Assembly (NCBI GenBank): GCA_964632755.1
Contig: CAZWDT010000024.1
Span: 1-39,235, forward strand
Source of the DNA: JAFGMR01 sp964632755
Lineage (GTDB): Archaea > Halobacteriota > Methanosarcinia > Methanotrichales > Methanotrichaceae
Direction of reading: 5' to 3'
Length of the DNA: 39,235 nucleotides
A model generated the notes under the pieces. That model was given only the letters and a program-made list of their open reading frames with translations, ran no database searches and was not told the origin of the DNA. Position numbers and translations under genes: made by a program. This document shows positions 32,617 to 39,235 of the stretch, piece by piece. The first letter of the stretch is position 1. Each line of letters opens with the position of its first letter.

Positions 32617-33069
32617 CTACTCGTAGAGCCAGGCCTCGTCGATGCGCCGATAGTCCTGCAGCTCGGATCCGATGAAGTGAATCGCAATCTCCCTCTCTGC
32701 AGAGGCGAGGGAGTCCGAACCGTGAACTACATTTCTCCCCGTCTCGATTCCCATGTCTCCCCTGATGGTCCCAGGGGCGGCCTCGGCCGGGTTGGTTGCT
32801 CCGTTCATCTTGCGCATGGCAGCGATGACATCGCGCCCCTCGACTACCATCTGCACTGAAGGACCCGAGGTGATGAAGTCCACGAGATCCCGAAAGAACC
32901 TCTTCCCCTCGTGCTCGGCATAATGTTCCTTGGCCCGCTCTTCAGAGATCGTGGTCATCTTCATGGCAACGATCTTGAAGCCTTTCATCTCGATGCGCCG
33001 TATTACCCTCCCCACCAAGCCGCGCTGGACGCCATCGGGCTTGATCATGACGAAGGTACGGTCCATCAT
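32617..33069 (-). CDS. ndk: Nucleoside diphosphate kinase
   Basis: A 150-residue enzyme that transfers phosphate between nucleoside di- and triphosphates through a phospho-His. RTFVMIKPDGVQRGLVG is the conserved N-terminus and the catalytic His is in the NVVHGSDS motif. Length is the usual 150. Its ATG overlaps the L24e stop (ATGA junction), so it is translationally coupled in the L7Ae-S28e-L24e-ndk cluster conserved in euryarchaea. Confidence 0.97.
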   Translation of the reverse strand: MMDRTFVMIKPDGVQRGLVGRVIRRIEMKGFKIVAMKMTTISEERAKEHYAEHEGKRFFRDLVDFITSGPSVQMVVEGRDVIAAMRKMNGATNPAEAAPGTIRGDMGIETGRNVVHGSDSLASAEREIAIHFIGSELQDYRRIDEAWLYE

Positions 33070-33236
33070 CTAACCTTCCTGGCCCACTCCGTCCGCCTCG
33101 TCACCCTCCCAAGCTTGACGTTCTTCTCGCACTTGGAGGAGCAGAAGTAGTAAACCGTCCCGTCCTTCTTGGCGTAGATCTTTCCGGTGCCGGGAGTCAT
33201 GTTCCGGTTGCAGAATGTGCACCTTCTCTCTTCCAT
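33066..33236 (-). CDS. rpl24e: Ribosomal protein L24e
   Basis: A 56-residue large-subunit protein with a zinc-finger: RRCTFCNRNMTPGTGKIYAK, and YYFCSSKCEKNVKLGR. It was too short for routine ORF cut-offs and was found by translation. Its stop overlaps the ndk start, and it starts 6 nt after the S28e stop on the same strand. Confidence 0.96.
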   Translation of the reverse strand: MEERRCTFCNRNMTPGTGKIYAKKDGTVYYFCSSKCEKNVKLGRVTRRTEWARKVR

Positions 33237-33242
33237 CGAGGA

Positions 33243-33452
33243 TCACCTACTAGTGAGCTTCTTGGCCTCTCTTGCAGTCTCGAGCAGCATCAGCACGTCG
33301 CCCATGCGGATGGGCCCCATGCAGTTTCTGGTGATGATCCGACCCTTGTTGGACCCTTCCAGAATGCGGCACTTTATCTGGGTGGCCTCACCGTGCATGC
33401 CGGTGACCCCGATGATCTCGATGACCTCGGCGGGAACTCCATTGTCCTCCAT
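33243..33452 (-). CDS. rps28e: Ribosomal protein S28e
   Basis: A 69-residue small-subunit protein matching the family along its length: VIEIIGVTGMHGEATQIKCR, then GSNKGRIITRNCMGPIRMGD, and the C-terminal LLETAREAKKLTSR. It lies 10 nt after L7Ae and 6 nt before L24e. This order is the standard archaeal cluster. Confidence 0.97.
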   Translation of the reverse strand: MEDNGVPAEVIEIIGVTGMHGEATQIKCRILEGSNKGRIITRNCMGPIRMGDVLMLLETAREAKKLTSR

Positions 33453-33462
33453 CAGTCATCAC

Positions 33463-33831
33463 CTACTTCAAGGCCTGGAGCTTCTGCACTATCTCCTCCA
33501 CCATCTCCTTGGCCTTTCCCGGCTCCAAGATGGCGGCGGCGGCGCTCTTGACTCCCAGCCCGGAGGCGGCACCGAGCTCGCTCTGCTTCTTCACATATAT
33601 ATAGGGGGTGTTTTTCTCCTCGCATAGCGGCGGAATGTGTGCCACTATCTCAGGGGGCTCGACGTCCTCTCCCACCAGAACCAGCCTTGCTACTCCACGC
33701 TCGATGGCCTTGGTGGCCTCATTTGTTCCCTTCTTGATCCTTCCGGTATCCCGGGCCAGCTCCAGAGCCTCCAAGGACTTGTTAGCCAGCTCAGGGGGAA
33801 CATCATACCTAACATATATCGCTCTAGCCAT
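33463..33831 (-). CDS. rpl7ae: Ribosomal protein L7Ae
   Basis: A 122-residue kink-turn-binding protein of the large subunit; in archaea also part of box C/D and H/ACA RNPs and RNase P. Family stretches: RIKKGTNEATKAIERGVARL, VLVGEDVEPPEIVAHIPPLC, and VKKQSELGAASGLGVKSAAA. I start at ATG 33831 (MARAIYVRYDVPPE), preceded by GGAGAAAGAAATT; the longer frame to 33864 is not supported. A TATA-like TTTTTACATAGG lies at about 33905-33916 on this strand. First gene of the cluster. Confidence 0.97.
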   Translation of the reverse strand: MARAIYVRYDVPPELANKSLEALELARDTGRIKKGTNEATKAIERGVARLVLVGEDVEPPEIVAHIPPLCEEKNTPYIYVKKQSELGAASGLGVKSAAAAILEPGKAKEMVEEIVQKLQALK

Positions 33832-33922
33832 AATTTCTTTCTCCTTCAGGGCAGCGCCCGTCATTATTCATCTCAGAAATGAACTCTAGCACGGCTGCCC
33901 CTCCCTATGTAAAAAGGTTGCG

Positions 33923-34783
33923 CTAGGGCTCGTTGAGGAGAGCGAGCGCCTCCTTCAGATGATCTCTCCCAACCACGCCCTCCACTGTGATCATATCGAG
34001 ATCGCTTGCCATCTCCATTCCGAGGCCGGAGGCGATCTCCCTCAATCGTCCCTCGCAACTATCGCGCGGGGCGAGATACATGGCATTGATCCTGTAATCG
34101 CTCCCGTCCATGCTCACCCCCAGGTAGAACTCATCGTAGGCGCCGCCAAGCGGTGCCCCTGCGACGGATCCCTGTCCTGCCACCTGCAGGTCGGCGAACT
34201 CGCCATAGGCGAGCGTCAATTGATCGGCAGGCATCGACCCGCTGAGCACGTCCAATACCTTATCCAACGACTCCACGGGGCCGAAGAGGGTTGGCCTGCC
34301 CATCACTAGGGAGTACTCAGAGCTCACCGGCAGTATCAGGAAGCTGCCGTATGGTATCATCAAGCCCTGGTATCCGACCCGAAAGGGCATCATCCAGTGG
34401 AACTCGGCATAGCTTCGATTGAATAGGATGAACGCTGTGCGGGAAACCTTGGTCGGGTAGATGGTCTCCCCATCCAAGAGTCCAACGCTTGCTGGAAGCG
34501 TCTCCCGTGCGGCCTCGGTCAGGGAGGGAGAGCTCTCAAGGTCGATCCAATAGGCGTAGTAGGTCTCCTGGGGAGATATATCCAAGACGTCCTCGAGGCT
34601 CGAGAACCTCCAGTCGACCAACTGTCCCTGAACACCGAAGGCAGCTAAATTGGCCGTCTCAATCGATCCAACGGTCCCTGCCTCGGCCTCGGCCGAGCTG
34701 TCGCCGCCACGCAGTATGAAGCCGGCAAAGGCGGAGAATATCATGATCGCGCCGATGAAGATCGCAAATGCCTTCTGGTTCAT
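33923..34783 (-). CDS. Membrane-anchored exported protein, unknown function
   Basis: A 286-residue protein with an N-terminal signal/anchor (MNQKAFAIFIGAIMIFSAFA, then GFILRG) and an exterior domain that I cannot assign. Recurrent stretches are YYAYWIDLESSPSL, GLLDGETIYPTKVSRTAFIL and GSFLILPVSSEYSLVMGRPT, consistent with a beta-rich fold. I have the impression of a conserved archaeal family without a known role. It lies between the L7Ae operon and the DHPS-related gene, on the same strand; 36 nt separate it from the DHPS-related gene. Confidence 0.65.
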   Translation of the reverse strand: MNQKAFAIFIGAIMIFSAFAGFILRGGDSSAEAEAGTVGSIETANLAAFGVQGQLVDWRFSSLEDVLDISPQETYYAYWIDLESSPSLTEAARETLPASVGLLDGETIYPTKVSRTAFILFNRSYAEFHWMMPFRVGYQGLMIPYGSFLILPVSSEYSLVMGRPTLFGPVESLDKVLDVLSGSMPADQLTLAYGEFADLQVAGQGSVAGAPLGGAYDEFYLGVSMDGSDYRINAMYLAPRDSCEGRLREIASGLGMEMASDLDMITVEGVVGRDHLKEALALLNEP

Positions 34784-34819
34784 CCCCCAAAAGGTGGATA
34801 TCCTGTTATTTAACCCTTA

Positions 34820-36253
34820 TCAGAATCGGTCATCCTGGCAGTAGCTCCTGCCCTGTTGGAGCGCGATCTCCGCTCTGGCAAGCTCCCTTCCGAGATAGCC
34901 CGCGTGGTCCAGGCGGGTGACCGATCCCCTATCGATCAGGGTGTTGAGAAGGTCCCTCGCGCTCTTGCCGGCAAGGGCAAGGCCTCGCCCGCGAACCCTT
35001 ATCTGCCCATTGGCGATCCCGATTACAAAGCTTCCCGCAGGGTCCTTCTCCCATGAATGGGCGGAGGTGGCCTCTTCATGTGGACCGGGATCCCTGTCAT
35101 TGGGTCGGCGACGCTTCTCCTTCAGCATGAGAAGGTCGAGGCCGAGGTCCTTCGGGGGGCTCTTCCTCGCCTGGGCAAGCGCCATCATCTCTGAAGCTAT
35201 CCTCAGCTCCCGGACGCTTCCCCTGGCCTTATCGCTGTACTCAGGGGTGAAGAGTATGCTTGCGCCTAGCTCCGCCCCAATGGCTGCGAGGAGGGCGTTC
35301 GCACCCGTTGAGTCGGCGTCTAAGAGCTCGGTTACGTTTCCAACGCCGAAAAATAGCGGCATATCGGAATAGGCCTTGCGGAACCGATCAAAGCTTAGAA
35401 GCGAGCTTGCCATCCCCTGGAGGGGCGGATCGAGAACGGGATCTGCGATTGTATCGATCCCCATGGAGAGGGCGCTTGCCAGGTTCTCTTCGAGGGTCCC
35501 AGGGCCCGGTATAACGACGGCGGGGATGCCTGCCCGGGCGAGGGCAGGCCCTGCCACCGGCAGGTTTCGACCTTCAAGGCTGAGCACCATCTCAGCCCCG
35601 GCCTCGACGCCTGCGAGGATCAGCTCCGAGGAGATGGTGTCGACGCTGACCGGAAGGGATGTGGCCCCTCGTGCGATCTTCACTGCCCTTGCCACCTCCC
35701 CGGCCCCTGCGTCGAGCGGGATTCCAAGGTCGATCATGTCTGCCCCCTGGGACTCGTAGTACTCGATTCTAGAGATGAGGCCCAATGAATCGAGGCGGGT
35801 TGCGTCGACTATCTCTGCGAGCACCTTCATTCGGCTGGAGCCGCCGATCTTCACCCCCCGAAGGGAAAGGACGCTTCCTGCCGAAGACTCCAGGCGACCG
35901 ATGAGCGCTTTCGCCTCGGATGCGATCCGCTCAGCCATAAGAACGCAGGCCGGAATCGTCTTCGAGAGCTCCACCTCGTCGACATGCTCGACTACTGCCC
36001 CGAGATCGACGGCGTGCTTTGGGCCGAGCCTGATCTTGGACCCCAGCACCTCCTCCGCCCGGCTGAAGTCGGCGGACACTGCGCCTGGGATCAATATGAG
36101 ATCGAAGCCCTTGGGGTGGGCCTCCATGAGCATCTTGGGAGTGATGAAGGCGGCAACGTCGAGGTCGAGGACGAGGACGTCCGCCCCAATGCCTGCAAGC
36201 GACCTTCTAACATCCTCCTCCGCAAGCCTGCCGGTAACAGCGAGGATCCTCAT
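34820..36253 (-). CDS. Dihydropteroate synthase-related protein
   Basis: A 477-residue archaeal protein of the TIGR00284-like dihydropteroate synthase-related type. The N-terminal ~140 residues (MRILAVTGRLAEEDVRRSLA...) form a region specific to archaea. The central barrel has DHPS-like stretches (GADMIDLGIPLDAGAG, LPVSVDTISSELI, VIPGPGTLEENL, GVGNVTELLDADSTG), and a C-terminal ~100-residue tail follows. Whether it makes a pterin such as tetrahydromethanopterin precursors is unproven. I choose ATG 36253 (MRILAVTGR); an ATG at 36301 lacks a ribosome site and adds a basic leader. Confidence 0.8.
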   Translation of the reverse strand: MRILAVTGRLAEEDVRRSLAGIGADVLVLDLDVAAFITPKMLMEAHPKGFDLILIPGAVSADFSRAEEVLGSKIRLGPKHAVDLGAVVEHVDEVELSKTIPACVLMAERIASEAKALIGRLESSAGSVLSLRGVKIGGSSRMKVLAEIVDATRLDSLGLISRIEYYESQGADMIDLGIPLDAGAGEVARAVKIARGATSLPVSVDTISSELILAGVEAGAEMVLSLEGRNLPVAGPALARAGIPAVVIPGPGTLEENLASALSMGIDTIADPVLDPPLQGMASSLLSFDRFRKAYSDMPLFFGVGNVTELLDADSTGANALLAAIGAELGASILFTPEYSDKARGSVRELRIASEMMALAQARKSPPKDLGLDLLMLKEKRRRPNDRDPGPHEEATSAHSWEKDPAGSFVIGIANGQIRVRGRGLALAGKSARDLLNTLIDRGSVTRLDHAGYLGRELARAEIALQQGRSYCQDDRF

Positions 36254-36351
36254 GGACCGCCGAATTTCCCGCGGTGGTGTATTACCCTTTTCGCCATTCA
36301 TCGAGTATCGAGGAGTCGACTATTGGTGGCAGGATCCCGCCTGCCGAATGC

Positions 36352-36741
36352 TCACCGGGCATTGCAGTATCGAACCTCATCCACATCCAAGACAAAGGGG
36401 TGTCCGATATCGTTGCTCTTTACGCTTCTCACCCTTCCAATGCCCAGCAGATGCAGCTGCACCCTCGCGGCCTGCGATTCGAGCTCCTCGTAGTAGAACT
36501 CCCCCGACTGGATCATGCGATGGGTGACTATCTGTACCCCCACGACGCCTGTGAGGAGGCCTGATGTCCCCGGGACGACGTCGGTTGCGCTCGACTCTGT
36601 GAGAAATACCCTATCGTCGGAGGATATGCCTTCAAGGGAGAAGAAGTTACGAGGGCTTCTGATCTCGAGCGTCCTAATGCGGTTCTCCATGAGGTCTTTC
36701 AGCACCCTCCTGGATATGCCTGCAAGCGTTATGCACTCCAT
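36352..36741 (-). CDS. DUF473 family protein
   Basis: A 129-residue protein of DUF473, known mainly in methanogenic and related archaea. Family-like stretches: ECITLAGISRRVLKDLMENR, LEIRSPRNFFSLEGIS, and VVPGTSGLLTGVVGVQIVTH. ATG 36741 has GGTGAT upstream. It begins 6 nt before the end of the PAC2 gene upstream (36747), and the DHPS-related gene follows about 100 nt downstream on the same strand. Function unknown. Confidence 0.83.
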   Translation of the reverse strand: MECITLAGISRRVLKDLMENRIRTLEIRSPRNFFSLEGISSDDRVFLTESSATDVVPGTSGLLTGVVGVQIVTHRMIQSGEFYYEELESQAARVQLHLLGIGRVRSVKSNDIGHPFVLDVDEVRYCNAR

Positions 36742-36746
36742 GAGGA

Positions 36747-37481
36747 TCACCCGTACATGGGGAACTCCTTCCCCGTCATATCCTCGGAAGCCGAGGTCTT
36801 CACCTGCTCAGACAGCTGGTGCATCTGGAGCTCGATCTCCTCTGCTCGATCCAACAACTTCTCCGTGCTCACTTTGAGCCCGTAGATCTTGTTCAGCGCG
36901 TCGATGGTTGCGGCAGCTGCCCTTGGATCTGGATTCTCGCTCACCGTCTCCCCGAGCAGGCAGGCCGCAGGCAGTTCGTTTACGCGACACTCGTTCATGA
37001 CCGACCCGGATATCCCCGATATGGTTCCCATCTGGAATACCTCGGCCTCGCCCTTGACCTTCTCGAGCATCTCCTCAGAGGATACCGCTGCGAATACCCT
37101 GCGCTCCTCGGTCATGAGATAGATGCCGGCGAGGCAGACCACCTCCCTCGCTTTGATCGACTTCGCCCACTTGACGACCTCTTTTCCCACGTCGTAGCAG
37201 GCAAGGGGATGGATCGGTATGTCTGAGGTTATCACAACCAGATCGTCCTTCTCGTAGATGCGAACCGGCATGTTCACAACGCCTCCGAGGAGCACGGCAA
37301 GCGGGGGGAAGAACCGGGAGTTCATGGCTCCGATGTAGGTCATGTCCAGCTCATGAACCATATACTGGCTTGCGATGTTCCCCACGAGGCCGATTCCCGG
37401 GAAACCCTCGACCAAGAGCGGTGAGCTTGAGCTCGGCTCTCGCTCGAGGATCACCTGGACAGGATCGTGATTCATGTCCAT
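36747..37481 (-). CDS. PAC2-family protein (proteasome-assembly-chaperone-like)
   Basis: A 244-residue protein of the PAC2 family, related to eukaryotic proteasome assembly chaperones. Typical stretches are LLVEGFPGIGLVGNIASQYM, AMNSRFFPPLAVLLGGVVNM and CLAGIYLMTEERRVFAAVSS. The C-terminal helix (AEEIELQMHQLSEQVK) is family-like. I start at MDMNHDPVQ (37481), since the longer frame to 37565 adds an unlike leader. The start has no clear ribosome site, so a leaderless or short-leader transcript is likely. Archaeal function is unknown. Confidence 0.8.
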   Translation of the reverse strand: MDMNHDPVQVILEREPSSSSPLLVEGFPGIGLVGNIASQYMVHELDMTYIGAMNSRFFPPLAVLLGGVVNMPVRIYEKDDLVVITSDIPIHPLACYDVGKEVVKWAKSIKAREVVCLAGIYLMTEERRVFAAVSSEEMLEKVKGEAEVFQMGTISGISGSVMNECRVNELPAACLLGETVSENPDPRAAAATIDALNKIYGLKVSTEKLLDRAEEIELQMHQLSEQVKTSASEDMTGKEFPMYG

Positions 37482-37572
37482 AAATAAGGACTGATCTGAG
37501 ATAAGAGCATCGGTCTTGACCGGCGAAAGGGGATGGGAAAATAAAGGGAGAAAAAAAGAGCCCATAAACAGT

Positions 37573-37580
37573 GGTATATA
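37573..37580 (+). promoter_or_regulatory. TATA box for the MFS exporter
   Basis: GGTATATAG, about 26-30 nt before ATG 37604. With no ribosome site before the ATG, this suggests a leaderless transcript starting close to the start codon. Confidence 0.5.
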
Positions 37581-37603
37581 GGGGATCTCTCCCTTACCGC
37601 CCC

Positions 37604-39010
37604 ATGACGGGGCAGGGCAGATTCTGCCGCATTCCCAAGGGATTTGAGGGGAGCAAGGGGTGCATCCTTCTCATATCTACGCTTGCCTCATTCCTTCCTG
37701 CATTCATGGGATCGTCGATCAATATCGCCCTTCCAACAATCGGCCGCGAGTTCTCGATGGATGCCGTGCTCCTGAGCTGGGTTGCAACGGCCTATCTCCT
37801 CTCGCTCGCCATATTCCAGCTCCCCTTCGGCCGGATGGCGGACATATACGGCCGAAAGAGGATCTTTCTCCTCGGAATCTCCATATTCACAGTATTCTCG
37901 CTCCTTTCAGCGATCGCCATAAGCCCTGAGATGCTCATCGCATTTCGATTCCTGCATGGGGTTGGAAGCGCGATGATCTTCAGCACCGGGGTTGCCATCC
38001 TCACAGCCGTATTTCCGCCGGGGGAGAGGGGCCGGGCCCTTGGGATCAACGTGACAGCGGTATACCTGGGGATATCCCTGGGACCAGTGCTAGGCGGGAT
38101 CCTCACCCAGTACCTCACCTGGAGGAGCATATTTTTGGTGAACGTGCCCCTTGGGCTCGCAGTCATCGCACTGGTGATAAAAGAGCTAGGCGACCTCGAG
38201 TGGACCGAGGCCGGTGGGGAAGGCGTCGACCTTCCAGGCCTTGCCGTCTACGCAGCATCTTTGAGCGCCCTGATATACGGCCTCTCGATAATGCCTGCCA
38301 AAGAAGGCCTCACTCTCATCATCGCCTCCCTCGCAGGCATCCTCCTCTTCTTGCGCATGGAGGAGAGAACGAAAAGCCCTCTACTGGATGTCGCCCTCTT
38401 TCGAAAGAACAGGGTCTTTGCGCTCTCCAACCTTGCAGCGCTCATCAACTACAGCGCGACGTTTGCAGTCACCTTCCTCCTCAGCATCTATCTGCAATCG
38501 GTCAAGGGCCTCGAACCCCATTGGGCGGGGATGGTGCTCGTATCCCAGCCGATCGTGCAGACGGCGTTTTCGAGCAGCGCAGGAGCCCTCTCCGACAGGA
38601 TAGAGCCCCGCCTGGTCGCTTCTGCCGGGATGGGCATCACGGCGCTGGGCCTTTCTCTCCTCGCCTTCATCGGGGCGGAGACGGCGCTATGGTACATCGT
38701 CCTCACGCTGGTCGTCCTCGGGCTCGGGTTTGCCCTCTTCTCCTCTCCTAATACGAACGCCATCATGAGCTCTGTCGAGAAACGCCACTACGGCCTCGCG
38801 GGGGGGATGGTCGGGACGATGAGATCGATTGGTATGATGATCTCGATGGGCATGGTGATGGTTACGATCTCATCGATCGTCGGAAGGGTCGCGATCGGGC
38901 CGGAGAGCCAACTGGCACTCCTCGAGGCTATGAGGTTGCTCTTTTCCGCCTTCGTCTTCCTCTGCCTTGCAGGCACGGCAGCCTCGCTTGCGCGGGGGAG
39001 GATGAGGTGA
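37604..39010 (+). CDS. MFS transporter, DHA2/EmrB-QacA type (14 TM)
   Basis: A 468-residue membrane protein with 13-14 hydrophobic segments, so it fits the 14-TM drug:H+ antiporter family (DHA2), which exports organic compounds in exchange for protons. The motif between TM2 and TM3, GRMADIYGRKRIFLLG, is the conserved MFS motif A. LGINVTAVYLGISLGPVLGG is the antiporter motif C-like region. ATG 37604 is used; the GTG at 37571 is in the TATA box. Substrate not predictable. It is divergent from the PAC2 gene. Confidence 0.85.
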   Translation: MTGQGRFCRIPKGFEGSKGCILLISTLASFLPAFMGSSINIALPTIGREFSMDAVLLSWVATAYLLSLAIFQLPFGRMADIYGRKRIFLLGISIFTVFSLLSAIAISPEMLIAFRFLHGVGSAMIFSTGVAILTAVFPPGERGRALGINVTAVYLGISLGPVLGGILTQYLTWRSIFLVNVPLGLAVIALVIKELGDLEWTEAGGEGVDLPGLAVYAASLSALIYGLSIMPAKEGLTLIIASLAGILLFLRMEERTKSPLLDVALFRKNRVFALSNLAALINYSATFAVTFLLSIYLQSVKGLEPHWAGMVLVSQPIVQTAFSSSAGALSDRIEPRLVASAGMGITALGLSLLAFIGAETALWYIVLTLVVLGLGFALFSSPNTNAIMSSVEKRHYGLAGGMVGTMRSIGMMISMGMVMVTISSIVGRVAIGPESQLALLEAMRLLFSAFVFLCLAGTAASLARGRMR

Positions 39011-39150
39011 GAACTATTGGCCCTTCACCGAATCCTGGGGATTTATCATTCTGGGTGAACTTATTATCAACTTATATGCGCCTTAACTTCGACGGTATCG
39101 CTAAATATAACATTACATGTGCCACAAATGCACGTTTTTTAGGAGGAATG

Positions 39151-39180
39151 TTAGCGTTCATCAGTGTTCATTCGTTGTTG
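39151..39180 (+). repeat. Decamer array, left arm (imperfect)
   Basis: Three units TTAGCGTTCA, TCAGTGTTCA and TTCGTTGTTG. The first two resemble the TTCGCGTTCA units at 8462, and the last resembles its terminal GGTT unit. Confidence 0.7.
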
Positions 39181-39189
39181 ATTATATAA

Positions 39190-39220
39190 AACCACTAATA
39201 AACACTAATGAACACTAATC
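39190..39220 (-). repeat. Decamer array, right arm
   Basis: Read on the minus strand: TTAGTGTTCA, TTAGTGTTTA, TTAGTGGTT. It faces the left arm across ATTATATAAA and forms an imperfect inverted repeat with it. A gene on the minus strand would end just beyond the right edge if the layout is the same as at 8198-8491. Confidence 0.8.
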
Positions 39221-39235
39221 CGATAAAGAAATTAG

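Larger units (their letters stand above)
39011..39235. other. Intergenic end of window with facing repeat arrays
   Basis: No intact gene starts here. The stretch is A/T-rich and holds two decamer arrays in opposite orientation around ATTATATAAA (39151-39220). A 60-codon frame (39007-39189) overlaps the arrays and has no family-like sequence; it is not called. Confidence 0.6.

Noticed and set aside
1..39235. CRISPR array or complete insertion sequence
   Set aside because: No regularly spaced direct repeats with unique spacers, and no intact transposase or paired terminal inverted repeats were seen. The decamer arrays are too short and lack spacers.

Overview
The window reads as the chromosome of a GC-rich methanogenic archaeon of the order Methanosarcinales, most likely a Methanothrix (Methanosaeta)-like species. 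The evidence is archaeal information genes (aEF1B, aIF5B, L7Ae, S28e, L24e, archaeal-type GluRS, Sec61-beta), archaeal lipid genes (UbiA-type prenyltransferase, geranylgeranyl reductase), a GHMP-type archaeal shikimate kinase, a probable methanofuran kinase (MfnE), a cobyrinate/Ni-sirohydrochlorin a,c-diamide synthase, the families DUF1699 and DUF473, and a duplicated-domain S-layer protein. The genus is inferred from gene content; no marker settles it.

Layout. 1-2116: 3'-truncated surface protein (NosD-like helix plus 120-residue DUF11 repeats). 2163-2533: decayed hicBA toxin-antitoxin locus. 2644-5041: glucokinase, tRNA-Ala(CGC), zinc ribbon plus aEF1B, MfnE-like kinase. 5220-8196: Nudix hydrolase, GluRS, UbiA prenyltransferase. 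8198-8491: remnant of a GxxExxxY-family gene with a decamer array. 8516-14694: secreted beta-propeller, TPR protein, a HisB-like protein lacking about half of its metal ligands, a secreted zinc-ribbon/DJ-1 protein and a large S-layer protein. 14835-17891: CbiA/CfbB, a PNPOx-like flavoprotein, a lipoprotein, an orphan HicB and an eroded stretch. 17979-19754: CbiO and CbiQ of a cobalt/nickel ECF transporter. 20003-24363: UspA with a 38-residue membrane peptide, PurE, chorismate mutase, shikimate kinase, a predicted PD-(D/E)XK nuclease, a geranylgeranyl reductase and DUF1699. 24776-27839: HEAT-repeat protein, radical SAM protein overlapping an Mrp-type Fe-S carrier, Sec61-beta. 27852-30644: secreted NosD-like protein, small zinc-ribbon membrane protein, exported protein. 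30725-33831: translation cluster L7Ae-S28e-L24e-Ndk-aIF5B, transcribed leftward. 33923-37481: membrane-anchored protein, DHPS-related protein, DUF473, PAC2. 37604-39010: MFS exporter. The right end carries two facing decamer arrays.

Most of the window is housekeeping. The unusual material is the debris between genes (hicBA remnants, the GxxExxxY remnant, decamer arrays in two sequence variants), the HisB paralogue with a lost active site, a nuclease-like gene placed directly before shikimate kinase, and several exported proteins with odd domain combinations. Five short genes (zinc ribbon, Sec61-beta, L24e, the 38-residue peptide and the truncated HicA) were found by direct translation. The large surface protein at the left edge was read directly because it runs off the window.
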